From Trametes villosa (Eukaryota; Basidiomycota; Agaricomycetes; Polyporales; Polyporaceae), in NCBI GenBank assembly GCA_002964805.2, contig PUDQ02000001.1:7154001-7218000 (forward strand): a DNA stretch of 64,000 bases, written 5' to 3'. Each line of letters opens with the position of its first letter. Positions within the stretch are counted from its first letter, which is position 1. Made by a program: the position numbers and the translations under genes. A model generated the notes under the pieces. It was not told the DNA's origin and did not search any database. It saw nothing but the letters and a program-made list of their open reading frames with translations. Below are positions 10,974 to 22,623 of this stretch, in pieces.

Positions 10974-13846
10974 GGTCGGGGTGGTGATATCAGACGGGGC
11001 TAAGAGGAGGGCGGGTATGGTGGGCGAGAGAGATTGAGACAATGAGGATGGCAGGCGGGGCGGGTGGGCGGGTGTGGGCGTGCTGAGAAGAATGGGGAGG
11101 GATGGCGAGAAGGCGGAGGTCTTATAACGGGACGCGCGAACGGGTTGAGGGAGGCACTGGTTCGGATCTGGGGCGCGCAGCGCTTGCGCGATGCTGTCTG
11201 GACGAGTCGAGTTTGCAAAACACATACGAGGACGGTGGCGAGTACCGCGCCCGGACAGCCCTCTCATCAATCGCCCCCGGCCCACTCCCTTGGCTCGCTG
11301 CACCACCCCGCGCGGGAGCACTCTGCGCCTGCGCCAGCCCGGAGCGATCCCGCACTTCGCGCACCCGCCCGACGCTGCCCTTCTTCCCGAAACGCACCCT
11401 CCCAGATTGGCGCCCATTTGACTCACTGGGGCAGTGCCTCTCCCAGATCCCGCACACGAGCGTGCAAAGGCACCCGTCCGGCCCAGGGCACGCTCGTCCG
11501 GACCACCCCGCGAGCACCGCGCACACAGCGAGGGCGAGGGCGGACGGCAGCACGCACGCGTGTCATGGCACCCGCCGCAGATGGCGCGAGCGAGATGCAC
11601 GCTCGCTCAGCAGTTCCCAACTTCCCATCGACGTTTGGCGCTGCCTCAGCGATGCCGTACCGTATTTGGAGCAGATGACACACCCTCCTTCTGGCAGCGC
11701 GAGTCACCCGAAGCCTCCTCCGTGCGCGAGTCCGACGCTGTGTTCTTCAGCTATGGCCTAGAGCTCGCGTAAGATAGCGCGCAAGCTATCGCAGAGCTCG
11801 GGTTTCCATCAGCACGGAGCGGAGGGCGAACAAAGGCCACAGGGACCACCTCCCGGTCCGACCGACAGCGAGGCGGTTCTTGCGCGGGCCTTCTTTCGGA
11901 CGCTGATCTAATCAACTTTTTTGAACATTTGCAGTGCCGCCTGTAGGTTAAAAATTGTGAAGATTCTGTCCAACGTCTCACTGACGTCCACGTCCAGTAC
12001 GCGGCCCACCACACGAGCAGGCCGGCTCGCCATGCGGCGGCGCATATGGAGGCAAATGCGCCGTAGCCGTCGACCGGCCCGGGCCTGCAAACCGAGTGCT
12101 GCGCGCATCCGCTGTCACATACGCACGGCTATGGCTCTCCAGTACGACAACGCGAATTGGCGTCCCGTACGCGCATTACGCACGTAGGTGGCAGCGCGCC
12201 GCATGCACGCTCAGAAGCGCCGCCGCCGCAGCTGAAATGGCCGGATGCCATAGCGATAAGTGGCCGACGCGACGTCCTGTCCTTCCAACGGGCTCACGCA
12301 GGAATGCAGCCAGCCGCGGATCGGGCGAGGCGGCCGAAAGCCGTAGGAACAGACCCGGATGAGGGATATGTTTGGCGCGCCCGACCCGAGGATCTTGGGC
12401 TCGGTAGATGCTTCTTGGACAGCACAGCGACGTGCACCACCACCCTGCATGCCGGCGTAGTACGATGTTCGCCTGATGATGATAGGTCTGAACGAGCAGC
12501 GGTCGCGTGGATGCTCGCAACTCACCGAGGAAGCTGCACTGCGGCCGCGACGCCCGTCAGCGCGGCGTGGCTGCATCGCGAACAGGCTCACGCGTGATCA
12601 TCTCGTGCGTGAGCTGTCGGCGCGCCGGGCAGTCGACGTGATAGGTGCCCGACAATAGAACGCCGGCATCTATGCAGCCACCCCTGCCAATCGGGGTACG
12701 CTTCTATCAACGTGGACCTGTAATCGGGCCAGCTGTTTGACTTCCTCGGCCCTGCGTCACTTCTGCTTCCCAGGACGTTTTGATTGCACCTGGGATGACA
12801 GAGCATACTGAAGCTCAGTCAGCTTAGCTGACAACTTCCCTGCGACAGAGTTTATTAAATTAAACATACAGGTAAGGCGCGCTGCGGCGCTGATCACGCA
12901 AAACGACGCGTACGGACCTTGGGGCGACGTTGGCGCGCGTGAGGCAGCAACGCGCCCGGCCTGTACATTTGACTGTGCTCGCCAGTGATGGGAGGAGCTT
13001 ATCACCATGCGCACCGTCCCCCGCTCTGCCAAGATCCCGAGCTTGCTGCAAGCCGCATCTCCTCCCGGGTTTGCGTGAATCACGCACCACAGACAAGAGA
13101 ACGGACATACGCTCGCATGCAGCGAGGGACACAGGAATCCGCGTGCGTGATCGAGCCGAAACATGCCCAGGCGGAGGGCGCGCGAGGGGGAATGCAGTGT
13201 CGTCGTCATCTGAGATGCATCGCCAGACGTGTTCTATAATGGAGTGGCAATGCAGCTCGTCGACTGGGCAGCTCCTCGAGGCTTCACCGCTGCGCCGGCT
13301 GGTGCCTGGTCCGTACGCGTATGTGGATATTGCAGAGATATGGCCAGGTACGGGGCGCGTCGCCAAGCGGTGGCAGGGCGAGGAGCATAGCACTAGTAGA
13401 CTGGGTGTTCTCCAGGGAACAGAGATGAATGTGAGGTAGTGATTGATAGCGAGAGCACAGACATGTCTGCAGACGCGTTATGGCGGCAGTGGTAAGAGGT
13501 TCGTCGCGCAAGAAAGCGGCGCTGGCACCGGGCGCTTACTACTTTCGGACACAATTGATGGGAAAATCTGGATATGCTTTGCCGGGTTTGCGTCCACATA
13601 CACCACCAAACATATTTGTCGCAATACCTCCAGTCGATTACATCAATGAGCACAAGGAGAGGCCATACGGGGATAAGAGTACCGGCTGGTTAAGTTGGAT
13701 GCACAGCCGTGGTGGTCCTACGTAAGAGTCATCTGCTTCGCAAAACCCGGGGAGACTCTCAGGGTTGAGGTGAGTCAGTCACAACCTCCAACTCATCGAT
13801 CTGCACCAGAGACTCACAACCTCCCCATCGAAGAGATCCAGCTGAA
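10974..13846. other. Gene-poor segment of 2.9 kb
   Basis: This lies between divergently transcribed genes. Many overlapping frames are open on both strands (for example 11102-11761 plus, 10899-11600 minus), but all are rich in Arg/Pro/Ala/Ser with no motif or conserved exon pattern, as expected in GC-rich non-coding DNA. I see no inverted repeats, transposase motif or RNA gene. The outer few hundred bases are presumably promoters of the dehydrogenase and of the pyridoxal-phosphate enzyme. Confidence 0.45.
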
Positions 13847-15066
13847 ATGTCGGCCGACAAAGTGACTCAGGACACCGCCTCCTCTCCCCCGCTCGCCCGC
13901 GCGTCCATCCTCGCCGCGCACGAGGCGATCAAGGAGCAGATCCACCGCACGCCCGTGTTCACGTCCTCGTCCCTCTCGGCGCTGCTCCCGGGGCGGAACA
14001 CGCTCGTGTTCAAGGCCGAGAACCTGCAGAAGGGCGGCGCGTTCAAGTTCCGGGGCGCCAGCTACAGCCTGTCCCGGCTGACTGCGCAGGAGCTCGAGCG
14101 CGGCGTCTGCACCCATAGCTCGGGTATGCGCATCGCTCTCCACTCCACGACCGTGATTTTGTGAAGCTCACTGTGGCTGCGCCCGGCCGGCAGGGAACCA
14201 CGCCGGGGCCCTCGCTCTCGCTGCCAAAGAACGCGGCGTGAAGTGCTACGTCGTGATGGTACGCCCAGCCCCACCGATTCCTGAAGTCATCGCAGCCGGA
14301 CATCGACTGACCGCCACTCCTGGAACGCCAGCCAAACAACTCGGCCCAGCCCAAGATAGATGCCGTGCGTTCCTACGGGGCCGCGATCACGTTCTGCGAG
14401 CCGAACGCGCCGGCACGCGCCGCGGCGCTCGCGACGGTGCAGGCCGAGACGGGCGCGACGTTCGTGCCGCCGTACGACGCGGCGAACACGATTATCGGGC
14501 AGGGCACCGCCCTCCTGGAGCTCCTGGAGCAGGCGCCTGAGCCGCTTGCGGCCGTCATCGCGCCCGTGGGCGGCGGCGGATTGCTTGCGGGGACGGCGCT
14601 CGCCGCGGAGGGCACGGGCGTACGCGTTTTTGGAGCAGAGCCGGCCGGCGCGGACGACTGCGCACAGGGCCTGAAGGAGGGCAAACGTCGCGCGGACGTC
14701 CAGGCAAACACGATCGCGGACGGGCTGCGCACGCCCGTCGGGCTCCTCAACTTCCCGATAATCCAGGAGAAAGTCGAGAAAGTGATCACGGTGACCGAAG
14801 AGGTGCTGTATCCTTTCATTTCCTTATCCTGTTTGCAGATGTGAATTGTTGAGATGCTGATGATTATGTTGCAGGAAATCGTGGAGGCGATGCGGCTCAT
14901 GTGGGAGCGGCTGAAGCTGGTCGTCGAGCCCAGCGGCGCCGCTGCATTCGCCGCTGTCCGCAGCGCCCAGTTCCAAGAGCTGGGCGTGAAGGGGCCCGTG
15001 GGCATCATCATCAGCGGGGGGAACATCGACCTGTCGAAGCCTTTGCCATGGGTACGGCCTGAGTGA
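13847..15066 (+). CDS. Serine racemase / threonine dehydratase-like PLP enzyme
   Basis: Four exons: 13847-14123, 14194-14258, 14332-14802, 14875-15066; 334 residues. This is a fold-type II pyridoxal-phosphate enzyme. The cofactor lysine is Lys67 in GGAFKFRGA. SSGNHAGALA, split by intron 1, is the phosphate- and substrate-binding loop, and a glycine-rich VGGGGLLAG loop follows. GAEPAGADD holds acidic residues at the place of the divalent-metal site of eukaryotic serine racemases. IISGGN closes the C-terminus. At about 334 residues without a regulatory ACT domain, it fits serine racemase or catabolic serine/threonine deaminase rather than biosynthetic IlvA. Reaction: racemisation or deamination of L-serine, possibly L-threonine; the sequence does not separate these. 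No targeting signal is seen. Confidence 0.88.
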
Positions 15067-16343
15067 GCCGCTGCTCGTGTCGAGATCTAACAATGTACCA
15101 CTACCACGGAGCGGATCTATGCAACAAGCGGGTGTATGTTTACCAGCCTCCCAGCCTGCTGAAACGCGGGGCTACGTACAGCTGCCGCGCTCACCGTGCA
15201 GCCCCCGAACAAATGTCCACAAGTTGCTCGCTGCGGGGACATGTGCGGGCTCCCAACTGATGTCGTAGTGGTCCGTGACATTCGGGCACGCATCGGCGCA
15301 CGCAGCCCGCTCCGTGTGCCTCGTTCATTATGATGGCGTCCAACTACTTCGCTAGAGGTAGAGAAAACAAGGGCGCTGCGCCTGCAGAAGTAGCGGGCTA
15401 GACGTGGTCTCCAGACGGCCTCGCCACCTGTCATCGGGTATTCACATGTAAGCTAACCAACCACTCCCATTCGCCCAACGATTGACAGTCCCTGGAGCGT
15501 CTGGGTGCAGTGCACAGGAAACAGTGCCACATTTCATGTCGTAAAATTGACCGCAAGTTCGGACGCCGTGACAACCTGTCGGCCGTCTCGGGCTTCCCCA
15601 TCCCAGCATGGATGCGGCCCTGCGAGATTCAGGCGAGATCTCAACGGCAGGAAGGGGCCCGGGCGAGCGCGCGGGAAACGTTTCAAGGCCGTGCGGTGGG
15701 TGGGGCAGAGCTGGGCGGCACAGCCGCCGCTGTCATCCCGCGAATGATTCCGTCGATGGTTGCGCTGTGCCCTGCCGGATTTGTCGAGGCCATCGAGGGC
15801 GCTGAATGGAAACCACATGCCACGCGAGCGCGAGTGCGGCGGGTCGCGCGGTGCACCCAGGCAGTTACTGCTTCGCCTGTCAGACTCGCGCGATGGAGGT
15901 GCCTGGCCCGGTGCAGTGTTCGACGTGCTCGTAACCACATGGCGCATTCGCCAAACAAGACGTATCATAGAATCATGTTGTTGCTGCTGTTGTGGAAGGG
16001 AAGACATAGGCCCGGGCTGTTCTCGGTGCCCTGATCTCAGTTGGTGCTGCGAGCCACCCCGATGTTTGACCGTATTTGGGCTTATGTGCCCTCCACTGCA
16101 CTAGTGTCCTGTCGGCGAAACTCAGAACTTGGGCCAGTGGGAACCGCAGCGGAACGCAGCCTGATCCTCGCCCTCGCAACGCCACCGCCGCCGGCAAGCA
16201 CAGGAGACAATCAACCGTATCATTGCGTTACAATCTACGTATACATGTGCACAAATCAACATAAGAAAACGGAAACCACAGCCTAACTCCGGGCCCTACA
16301 GTACTATAACGCTGAACATGTCCGAAACCCCCTCCCCTGGGCC
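15067..16343. other. Convergent intergenic segment, 1.28 kb
   Basis: It lies between the stop codons of the pyridoxal-phosphate enzyme (+) and the FG nucleoporin (-). No supportable gene on either strand. The open frames at 15510-16034 (plus) and 15534-16007 (minus) overlap and have random composition. Confidence 0.45.
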
Positions 16344-18773
16344 CTACCGTAGCTCCTTGGGCGGGATCCACTCAGGGATGTTCGCCCAGTCGAACTTGTC
16401 GCTGTCTGCACTAAACGCGTCCAGCGCCGCCTTCGGGAGCAGCTCCATGTAGTTCGGCGGCAGCAGGTCGTCGTACTTCGACACGCCCGGCTTGTACGAC
16501 GCGCGAGCGCGAGCGCGCCCTGCGGCGAAGTCCGGCTTCCCCGACAGCTTCTCCTTCGGCGCAGACGCAGCCGCGGGCGGCGCGTTCTGCCCGAAGAACG
16601 ACGACGGCGCGCTGGGCTGGCCGAAGGGTAATGCGGAGGGCTGGTTCGTGAGCGAGCCGAAGACAGAGGGGGCTCCGGAGGTGGGCGCGGGTGCACCAAA
16701 CGCGGGCTGCGTGGCGGCGGCTGGCGCCCCAAACGCAGACTGCGCGGGCGCGGCGGCCTGCGGTGCTCCGAACGCCGACGGGACTGGTGCGGATGCCGGC
16801 GTGCCAAATGCGGACGTTGTCCCCGCCGTAGGCTGCGCGCCGAACGCCGACTGCGCGCCAAAGGCCGACGGTGTGCCGAACGCGGACTGTGTGGGGGCGG
16901 GAGCGGGCGACGCGTTGTTCGCCGCACCCCCGAATGCAGACTGCCCAAAGACAGACCCTCCCGGAGCTTTCGCCGCGGCGGCAAGCCCGAACGCAGAGGG
17001 CTGGCCTGTAGCGAACGCTGAGAAGGCGCCCCCACCGCTACCACTGGCTGCAGCCCCGGTACTGGATCCTGCTGGGGGATTGGCGAACGCAGAGAAGGCG
17101 CCGCCGCCACCCCCTGTTGATGCCGAGCCGAACGCAGAGGGTGTCGCGGGCTTCCCAAACGCGCTCCCCCCAAACGATGACTGGCCGAAGGCGGAGGTGC
17201 TCTGGGGTGCGCCGAATGCTGAGGTAGCAGTCCCTTCTGCAGGCTTCCCGAAAGCAGATGTGGCAGCGCCCTGTGCGGGCTGTCCGAACGCCGAGGTGGG
17301 TTGGGAGGGTTGGCCAAACGCAGACGTACCACCGGTCGCTGGGGTGCCGAACGCAGACTTGCCGAACGCACTCTGGCCAAACGCACTGGGAGCTGTTGCT
17401 GACTGGCCGAAGGCTGACGTTGTAGATCCCTGAGCTGGCGTACCGAAGGCAGAAGTCGCGGCGCCCTGCGCGGGTTGACCGAAGGCAGATGTTGTCCCGG
17501 TCTGAGCAGGTTGGCCGAACGCCGAGGTTGTAGATGCTTGAGCTGGTTGACCAAATGCGGAGGTCGTTCCGCCTTGTGCTGGCTGGCCAAAGGCCGAGGG
17601 GGCAGAGCCCTGCGCCGGCTGGCCGAACGCGGAAGTGGATCCAAAGGCGGAGGGCGTTGCGCCTGTTGCAGGTTGGCCGAATGCCGACGTGCCCGCCGCA
17701 GGTTGACCGAAGGCTGAGGTCGTTGCAGGTGCTCCAAACGCTGATGTCGCCGCGCCGCTAGCGGGCTGACCGAACGCGGATGTACTCCCGAACGCTGAGC
17801 CACTGGCGGGCTTACCGAAGGCTGACTGGCCGAAGGACGACTGTCCGAACGCGGACGTCGTTGCAGCTCCCGCACCAAATGCTGAGGGCGCTGAGCCGGC
17901 CGCACCGCTGAACGCGCCGAAGCCACCTGCGGGCTTCCCGAAGGCAGATGTGGAGGCCGGTACACCAAAGGCAGAGGTTCCGCCACCGCCGAAGGCTGAG
18001 GTACTTGAAACATAGGGCGAGGGTGTGCCGCCTGAGGCCGCTGTGTCGTGGTTCTTCACTGCATGCGCATGAAGAGCTTGCATGTTGGAGCGGGCTTGGG
18101 TGTAGGTTGACTGAGCGGCGGATATCTTGTCCGCTTCGTATTTCAGCTGGACATCCACGAGTTAGAATAGCGGCGGTATAACACAGGGATTCAGACACGC
18201 ACATATTCTTGTGTCGTCCCTTTACGCGCCGCTTCGGCGGCCTTTACTCGTAGCTCCTCCGGGGACTCGTCGAGGTTGGCGATGAGGGTAGGTTGGAGCT
18301 TTGCTGGAGCGAAACAAGACAGTGGCCATACTGGCCGCTCAAGATCTAGGTCGCGCGTGATAGTCTCAATGCTAATGTTGGTAGGTTTCAAGTTTATGTT
18401 CATGTTGGGAAGCAGATAGGATCAGAACCTGGGGCGTGACAGAGAGGAGGGAGAGGTGCGAACGTGAAGAGGGATGAGGCGCCTGAGGTGCTGGGGGCAG
18501 GTGTTGAAGTAGATGCGGCGCGACCGGGAGTCCAAGACTGGTCTAAGCAGAAGAATCAGAAGTCGCGCATAAAACAAGGGCGAGAGGAGATGTGGCGAGA
18601 GAGGTCTTGGAAACAATAGGGACGTACTGCCGAAGCCGCCTTGTCTCTGTCCATCGCGCGGGTGCTCGTACCGGCAGTTGTCTCCGAATCGGCATGTTCC
18701 TCTGAGAAAGTATTGGCAGACCGCCTGTTACAAGTGAGTACCCCGTCGCTGAAAACGACGCGCAACATACCAT
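16344..18773 (-). CDS. NUP42: Nup42-like CCCH zinc finger FG nucleoporin
   Basis: Minus-strand model: 18773-18771 (the ATG alone), 18724-18628, 18542-18464, 18371-18203, 18146-16344; about 716 residues. Exon 2 encodes a CCCH zinc finger (Cys-x7-Cys-x5-Cys-x3-His, around CRFGDNCRYEHP), the N-terminal hallmark of Nup42/NUPL2/Amo1 proteins. A conserved block follows: ERPVWPL, then LIANLDESPEELR and YLKYEADKISAA. Next come several dozen SAFG-type FG repeats, mostly TSAFGQPA variants. The C-terminus (KYDDLLPPNYMELLP ... WIPPKELR) ends in a short conserved tail. The family sits on the cytoplasmic face of the nuclear pore and acts in mRNA export. The splice joining exons 3 and 4 uses a weak GTTCGC donor and is the least certain part; starting at ATG 18403 instead would lose the zinc finger. 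Confidence 0.82.
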
Positions 18774-19145
18774 GGTGCAGACGAGGGAAGAGGACTGCAG
18801 CGAACCGGCGCGGTGTTGAGTCGCGAACAGGGTTTCTGGGGACCGCGCCCTCGATCGAGGTCATGGATGGACCCCGATCACATCGGTGCCCGCATCGGGC
18901 GCTTGCTGGAGTTGTGGCCGAACGCCATCCGTCCTCTCCGTTCACCTCAGCCTCAGCACTCTCGAGTCGTCCTGCTCGTCGCTCTAGCTGTCGGTCACCC
19001 TCTTCGTGCTATCTCTCGGGGCTCAACTTTGCACGCGACCCTGCATCCCAGGTCCCTCGGGGCTCTCAACCACTAGCGACCTCCCATCGTCGCGACCCTT
19101 GCGTTGAGCAACACGTTCAGTTAGCTAGAGTCACCCCCAGACATC
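18774..19145. promoter_or_regulatory. Shared divergent promoter region, NUP42-like / TAF4
   Basis: The start codons of the FG nucleoporin (18773, minus) and TAF4 (19146, plus) are 372 bases apart and face away from each other, so both promoters must lie here. I see no clear TATA box. The open frame at 18641-19423 crosses into TAF4 exons in another frame and is not supported. Confidence 0.55.
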
Positions 19146-20671
19146 ATGAAGACCGAGGACAATCCACCGCCGACTACGTCGACATTTTCGGCCGCGCAAT
19201 GGCCCCAAACGAACCGTACGTTCGAGACCTGTTGAGTGGTTTAGCCATGACGCGCTCATGCCGTCTCAGAAATCCCCATCGACCCCGCGCTGCAACAGCA
19301 GTCGCAACACGCGCAGCATACAACGCACCCAACACATACGACGCATGCTCAACATACGACCCACCCAACGTAATTGACAAACCCCAACATTCCTTTGGCA
19401 TCTCACTAAAATGGCCCTTGTAGAACAACTCCCTATTCGCATTATCAATACAGCCACTATGCACAGACGAGCTATTCCCACTACCCTCAGTACACCCAAC
19501 AGGCCCACCAGGCGCAAGTGGCTCAGCCAACACAGACGCAGGCTCACATGCAGGCGACTCCAGTGCCCCAGCCAACTGTGGCCTCAATACCCACCGCGCC
19601 CAGGCCGGCCGCTCAGCCAGCACAGACGCAGCAGTCGTCAGCAATGGACACCACGGACGTAGCGACGCTAAACGACGCGATAGGGAGTGCGGGCGTTGAC
19701 TTGAGGGTACGTGGAGCCACCATTGAACACTGAGACCACCTCTCATGTCCCTGTAGGCGGAAGAGGAGACCCTGCAGAGGAGCAATGACAACTACTACTC
19801 GTACCGACCATACGAAGAACGCTCACGGAAACAACCCCCGAAGCCGAACTTCGACACACGTATCCTGGGGCAGACGATGCGCACCATTGGCACCCAACAC
19901 AAGGTGCCCAAGATCCCCGAAGATTCCGTGAACTACCTCGCTCTCGCGTTGCGTACGCGCCTGCAGGATCTCATCACCGCGATGATTGCCGCCGCCCAGC
20001 ATCGCGAGGACGCGCAGTTCGACCGGCCCGCGAGTACGTACGAGGACGGGCGGCCAATGTGGAATATCGTCGTCCGCTCGGACGTCTCCAAGCAATTGGC
20101 CGTAATTGAGAAGGTAGAACGCGAGGAGGAGATGCGCATCCGTCGCGAGCGCAAGGAGCGCGCCGAGGCAGCAGCGGCCGCACAGTCCGCCGCGCTCGCG
20201 GCGGCGGCCACCGGGAACCCCGCCGAGAGCGTGGGCGCGGATGAGGAGGGTGGGCCGAAGAAGAAAAAGAAGAAGGACGGCCCCGGCGTGACCGCGCGGA
20301 ACATGCCTGAGGACCTGCGGAAGAAGATGTCGAACGCGGTCGCGAAGCAGGCGGCGGGGCTGGGCACGAGCAAGTACGCATGGATGAGCGCGGCGAACGG
20401 CGGCGCGACGCCCGCAAAGGCGAAGCCCGCGCCCGCGCCTGCGACCCCACGCGCGAGCACGCCCGCGACGACGACCGCTCCCGCCCCAGGCGCGGTTGGC
20501 AGCAGCGGGTGGGCGCGGCCGTACCAGTCGTCGAAGCCGTCTGGGTCGCAGCAGCAGTCCTCCGGCCAAGACGACGGGCGGCTGGCGGTGACGCTGCGCG
20601 ACGCGATCTTCGTGGTCGAGAACGAGAAGGGGCACGGCGGTGGGCGCGGCGCGGCGCGGGGTTGGACTTGA
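19146..20671 (+). CDS. TAF4: TFIID subunit TAF4
   Basis: Four exons: 19146-19215, 19270-19369, 19424-19706, 19757-20671; 455 residues. The N-terminal third is low complexity, rich in Gln, His, Thr and Pro, as in fungal TAF4 activation-type regions. The conserved C-terminal module begins at DVATLNDAIGSAGVDLR, a histone-fold type segment, and continues with NYLALALRTRLQDLI, a charged coiled coil (VEREEEMRIRRERKERAE) and a final MSNAVAKQAAGLGTSKYAW block. It ends with TLRDAIFVVENEK, the conserved C-terminal TAF4 helix. TAF4 pairs with TAF12 and is a core scaffold of TFIID in RNA polymerase II initiation. The exon 3/4 junction at a Leu-Arg codon pair restores an unbroken conserved block, which supports the model. 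Confidence 0.88.
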
Positions 20672-20983
20672 GGATCGCGCGCGCCGGTGCCACGGAGGAC
20701 TGTCTCGTTTTTCTCGCGTGCTTGTGGTCGAGGTGCTTTCTGTGATGTCTACGCTCGATGTATCGCTAGCTTTCGTATCCGCTTGTCCTAATGCTACGCC
20801 CCGTCGGACAATCCAGGCTGTATAGGAGTGCTCCAGGTGTGGCGCGCTCTAGCCAGGGGCCCCAGGTCGCGTCGCGCTGGGCGGCCTGGCTCCGTGGGAG
20901 CGCGCAATATCGAGGCGCGACGCGTTCCATCGCTTCGCGCCCTCCTTTAACTACTGCCACCCACCCACGCCGAATTCATCCTC

Positions 20984-22454
20984 ATGCGTATCCCCATCTC
21001 CTGCTCTCGTCCGTTACTGAGAGGCTTTGGCTCGCGCGCCCTACCGATGCTGTCTCACGTCTCTCCGCGCAACGCTGCAGGCTCGATCGCTCGCCGAAGA
21101 CTGAGTACCGACTCGGACCGTACACCTTCCCCAGAACCCTCAGAGCACGATCGCCTCTATGGCACCTACGACGTGATACTCCCTACGGAGCCCTACGAAT
21201 GGGGGACGTCCCATATCATCCCGCGCGCGGTGCCGCCGCATATCCCAAGACCGCCATATGCCCCGAAACTCACGGACACGGGCTTAGAGGTTCCCGCGGA
21301 AGAGGAGGACGTATCGAGTACATGGAGGAAACTCATCAAAGACGAGGAGGACCTGAAGAAACTCCGCCGGGCAGCGCGCCTAGCTACCGACGTGCTGAAC
21401 TTCGCGGGGAGCTTGGTACAGGTGAGTACTTCGCCGTTCGCACGCGGGGTCGGGGAGACCTGGCACTTTCGCTCGCCTACCCCGCGCGCACTATGCACGA
21501 CTACTTGCTCATGTTGACAGGTTGGGCGGACAACAGACGCGATCGACGCGGCGGTACACGAGCTCGTCCTGGGATGCGGAGCGTACCCGTCCCCACTGCA
21601 CTACAAGGGCTTCCCCAAGGCGTGCTGTACGAGCGTGAACAACGTCATCACGCACGGTATCCCAGACGAGTGAGTCCCTTGCTTTCCTTTACTCGACCTG
21701 CGCTCACATGCCGTGTCTCGCGCGCTGTAGGCGTCCATTACAGGACGGCGACATCGTGAACATTGACATCACGGTGTACTTGGACGGCTTCCACGGTGAC
21801 ACCTCGCGGACGTTCCTAGTTGGCGACGTGGTACGCTACTCCCCCTGTCAATTGCCACATACTCGTGCTCAGTCGTTGCTTCTAGGATGCCAAGGGGCGC
21901 GAGCTCGTAGAGATCACCGAGGCTGCCCTTGAAGCGGGCATCGCAGCCTGCGGTCCCGGGCAGCCATACAAGGGCATAGGCCAGGCCATACACCGACTGC
22001 TCAAGGGGAAGGACTTCTCCGCCTCGCCCCAGTTTTCTGGGCACGGCATTGGGCGGGAGTTCCACCGACAACCATGGATATTCCACCACCGTGAGCTGTC
22101 GCCGTCAAGGGATCATGCGCCGGCGTCCTGACCCAGCTTGTTACAGTGAACGAGGAGCCCGGTAGCATGGAGCCCGGCGACTGCTTCACCATCGAGGTAA
22201 GTGCCATAGCTGTCTTCGCGGGATGCGGTACTTAAGTACTGCTACAGCCCGCAATCATCCAGGGCAGTGATTTTGTCGGCTGGACTTTCCCGGACGGCTG
22301 GACGGTCTCAACAGAGGTGAGCCCTTCTAACCAGTGAGTCTGCGGAATAGCACTGAGTACAGGTCTGCAGAACTGCGCTCGCGCTGCACAAGCGGAACAC
22401 ATGGTCCTCATTACCGAGAGCGGCGCTGAGGTCCTCACACGGCCAGAGTCATGA
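20984..22454 (+). CDS. Methionine aminopeptidase, mitochondrial type I
   Basis: Seven exons: 20984-21421, 21521-21669, 21731-21830, 21886-22090, 22147-22196, 22248-22316, 22371-22454; 364 residues. The first about 45 residues form an Arg/Ser-rich leader ending in RRRLST, a good mitochondrial presequence. The catalytic domain has all ligands of the two-metal site: Asp/Asp in [16 protein letters not shown], His in [10 protein letters not shown], Glu in FTIEP and Glu in QAEHMVLIT, plus the substrate-binding His of ITHGIPDE. It removes N-terminal methionine from newly made proteins, here presumably organellar ones. It lacks the zinc-finger N-terminus of cytosolic type 1 enzymes. It is transcribed in the same direction as TAF4 (312 bases apart) and converges on NUP188, with 169 bases between stops. 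Confidence 0.9.
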
Positions 22455-22623
22455 TGTATCCACCTGGTATCCACACTAGACGTTTCCCGCACATTATCAT
22501 AGATGCGTATTCGCGAGAAACACGGACAGAGATATCATATGAGCTACAGAGCAGAACGCGACATGAACTTGGAAACTCTCGACATGCACACTACTACACC
22601 AACGCCACCACGAACCACCCGTA

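Noticed and set aside
11102..11761. 219-codon plus-strand open frame, with competing frames on both strands
   Set aside because: Three overlapping frames of similar length and all with Arg/Pro/Ser-rich composition indicate GC-driven openness, not coding.
16492..17433. 313-codon plus-strand open frame rich in Pro-Asn-Ala-Asp repeats
   Set aside because: It is the exact antisense of the FG-repeat region of the Nup42-like gene. Repetition of one codon pattern keeps the opposite strand open.
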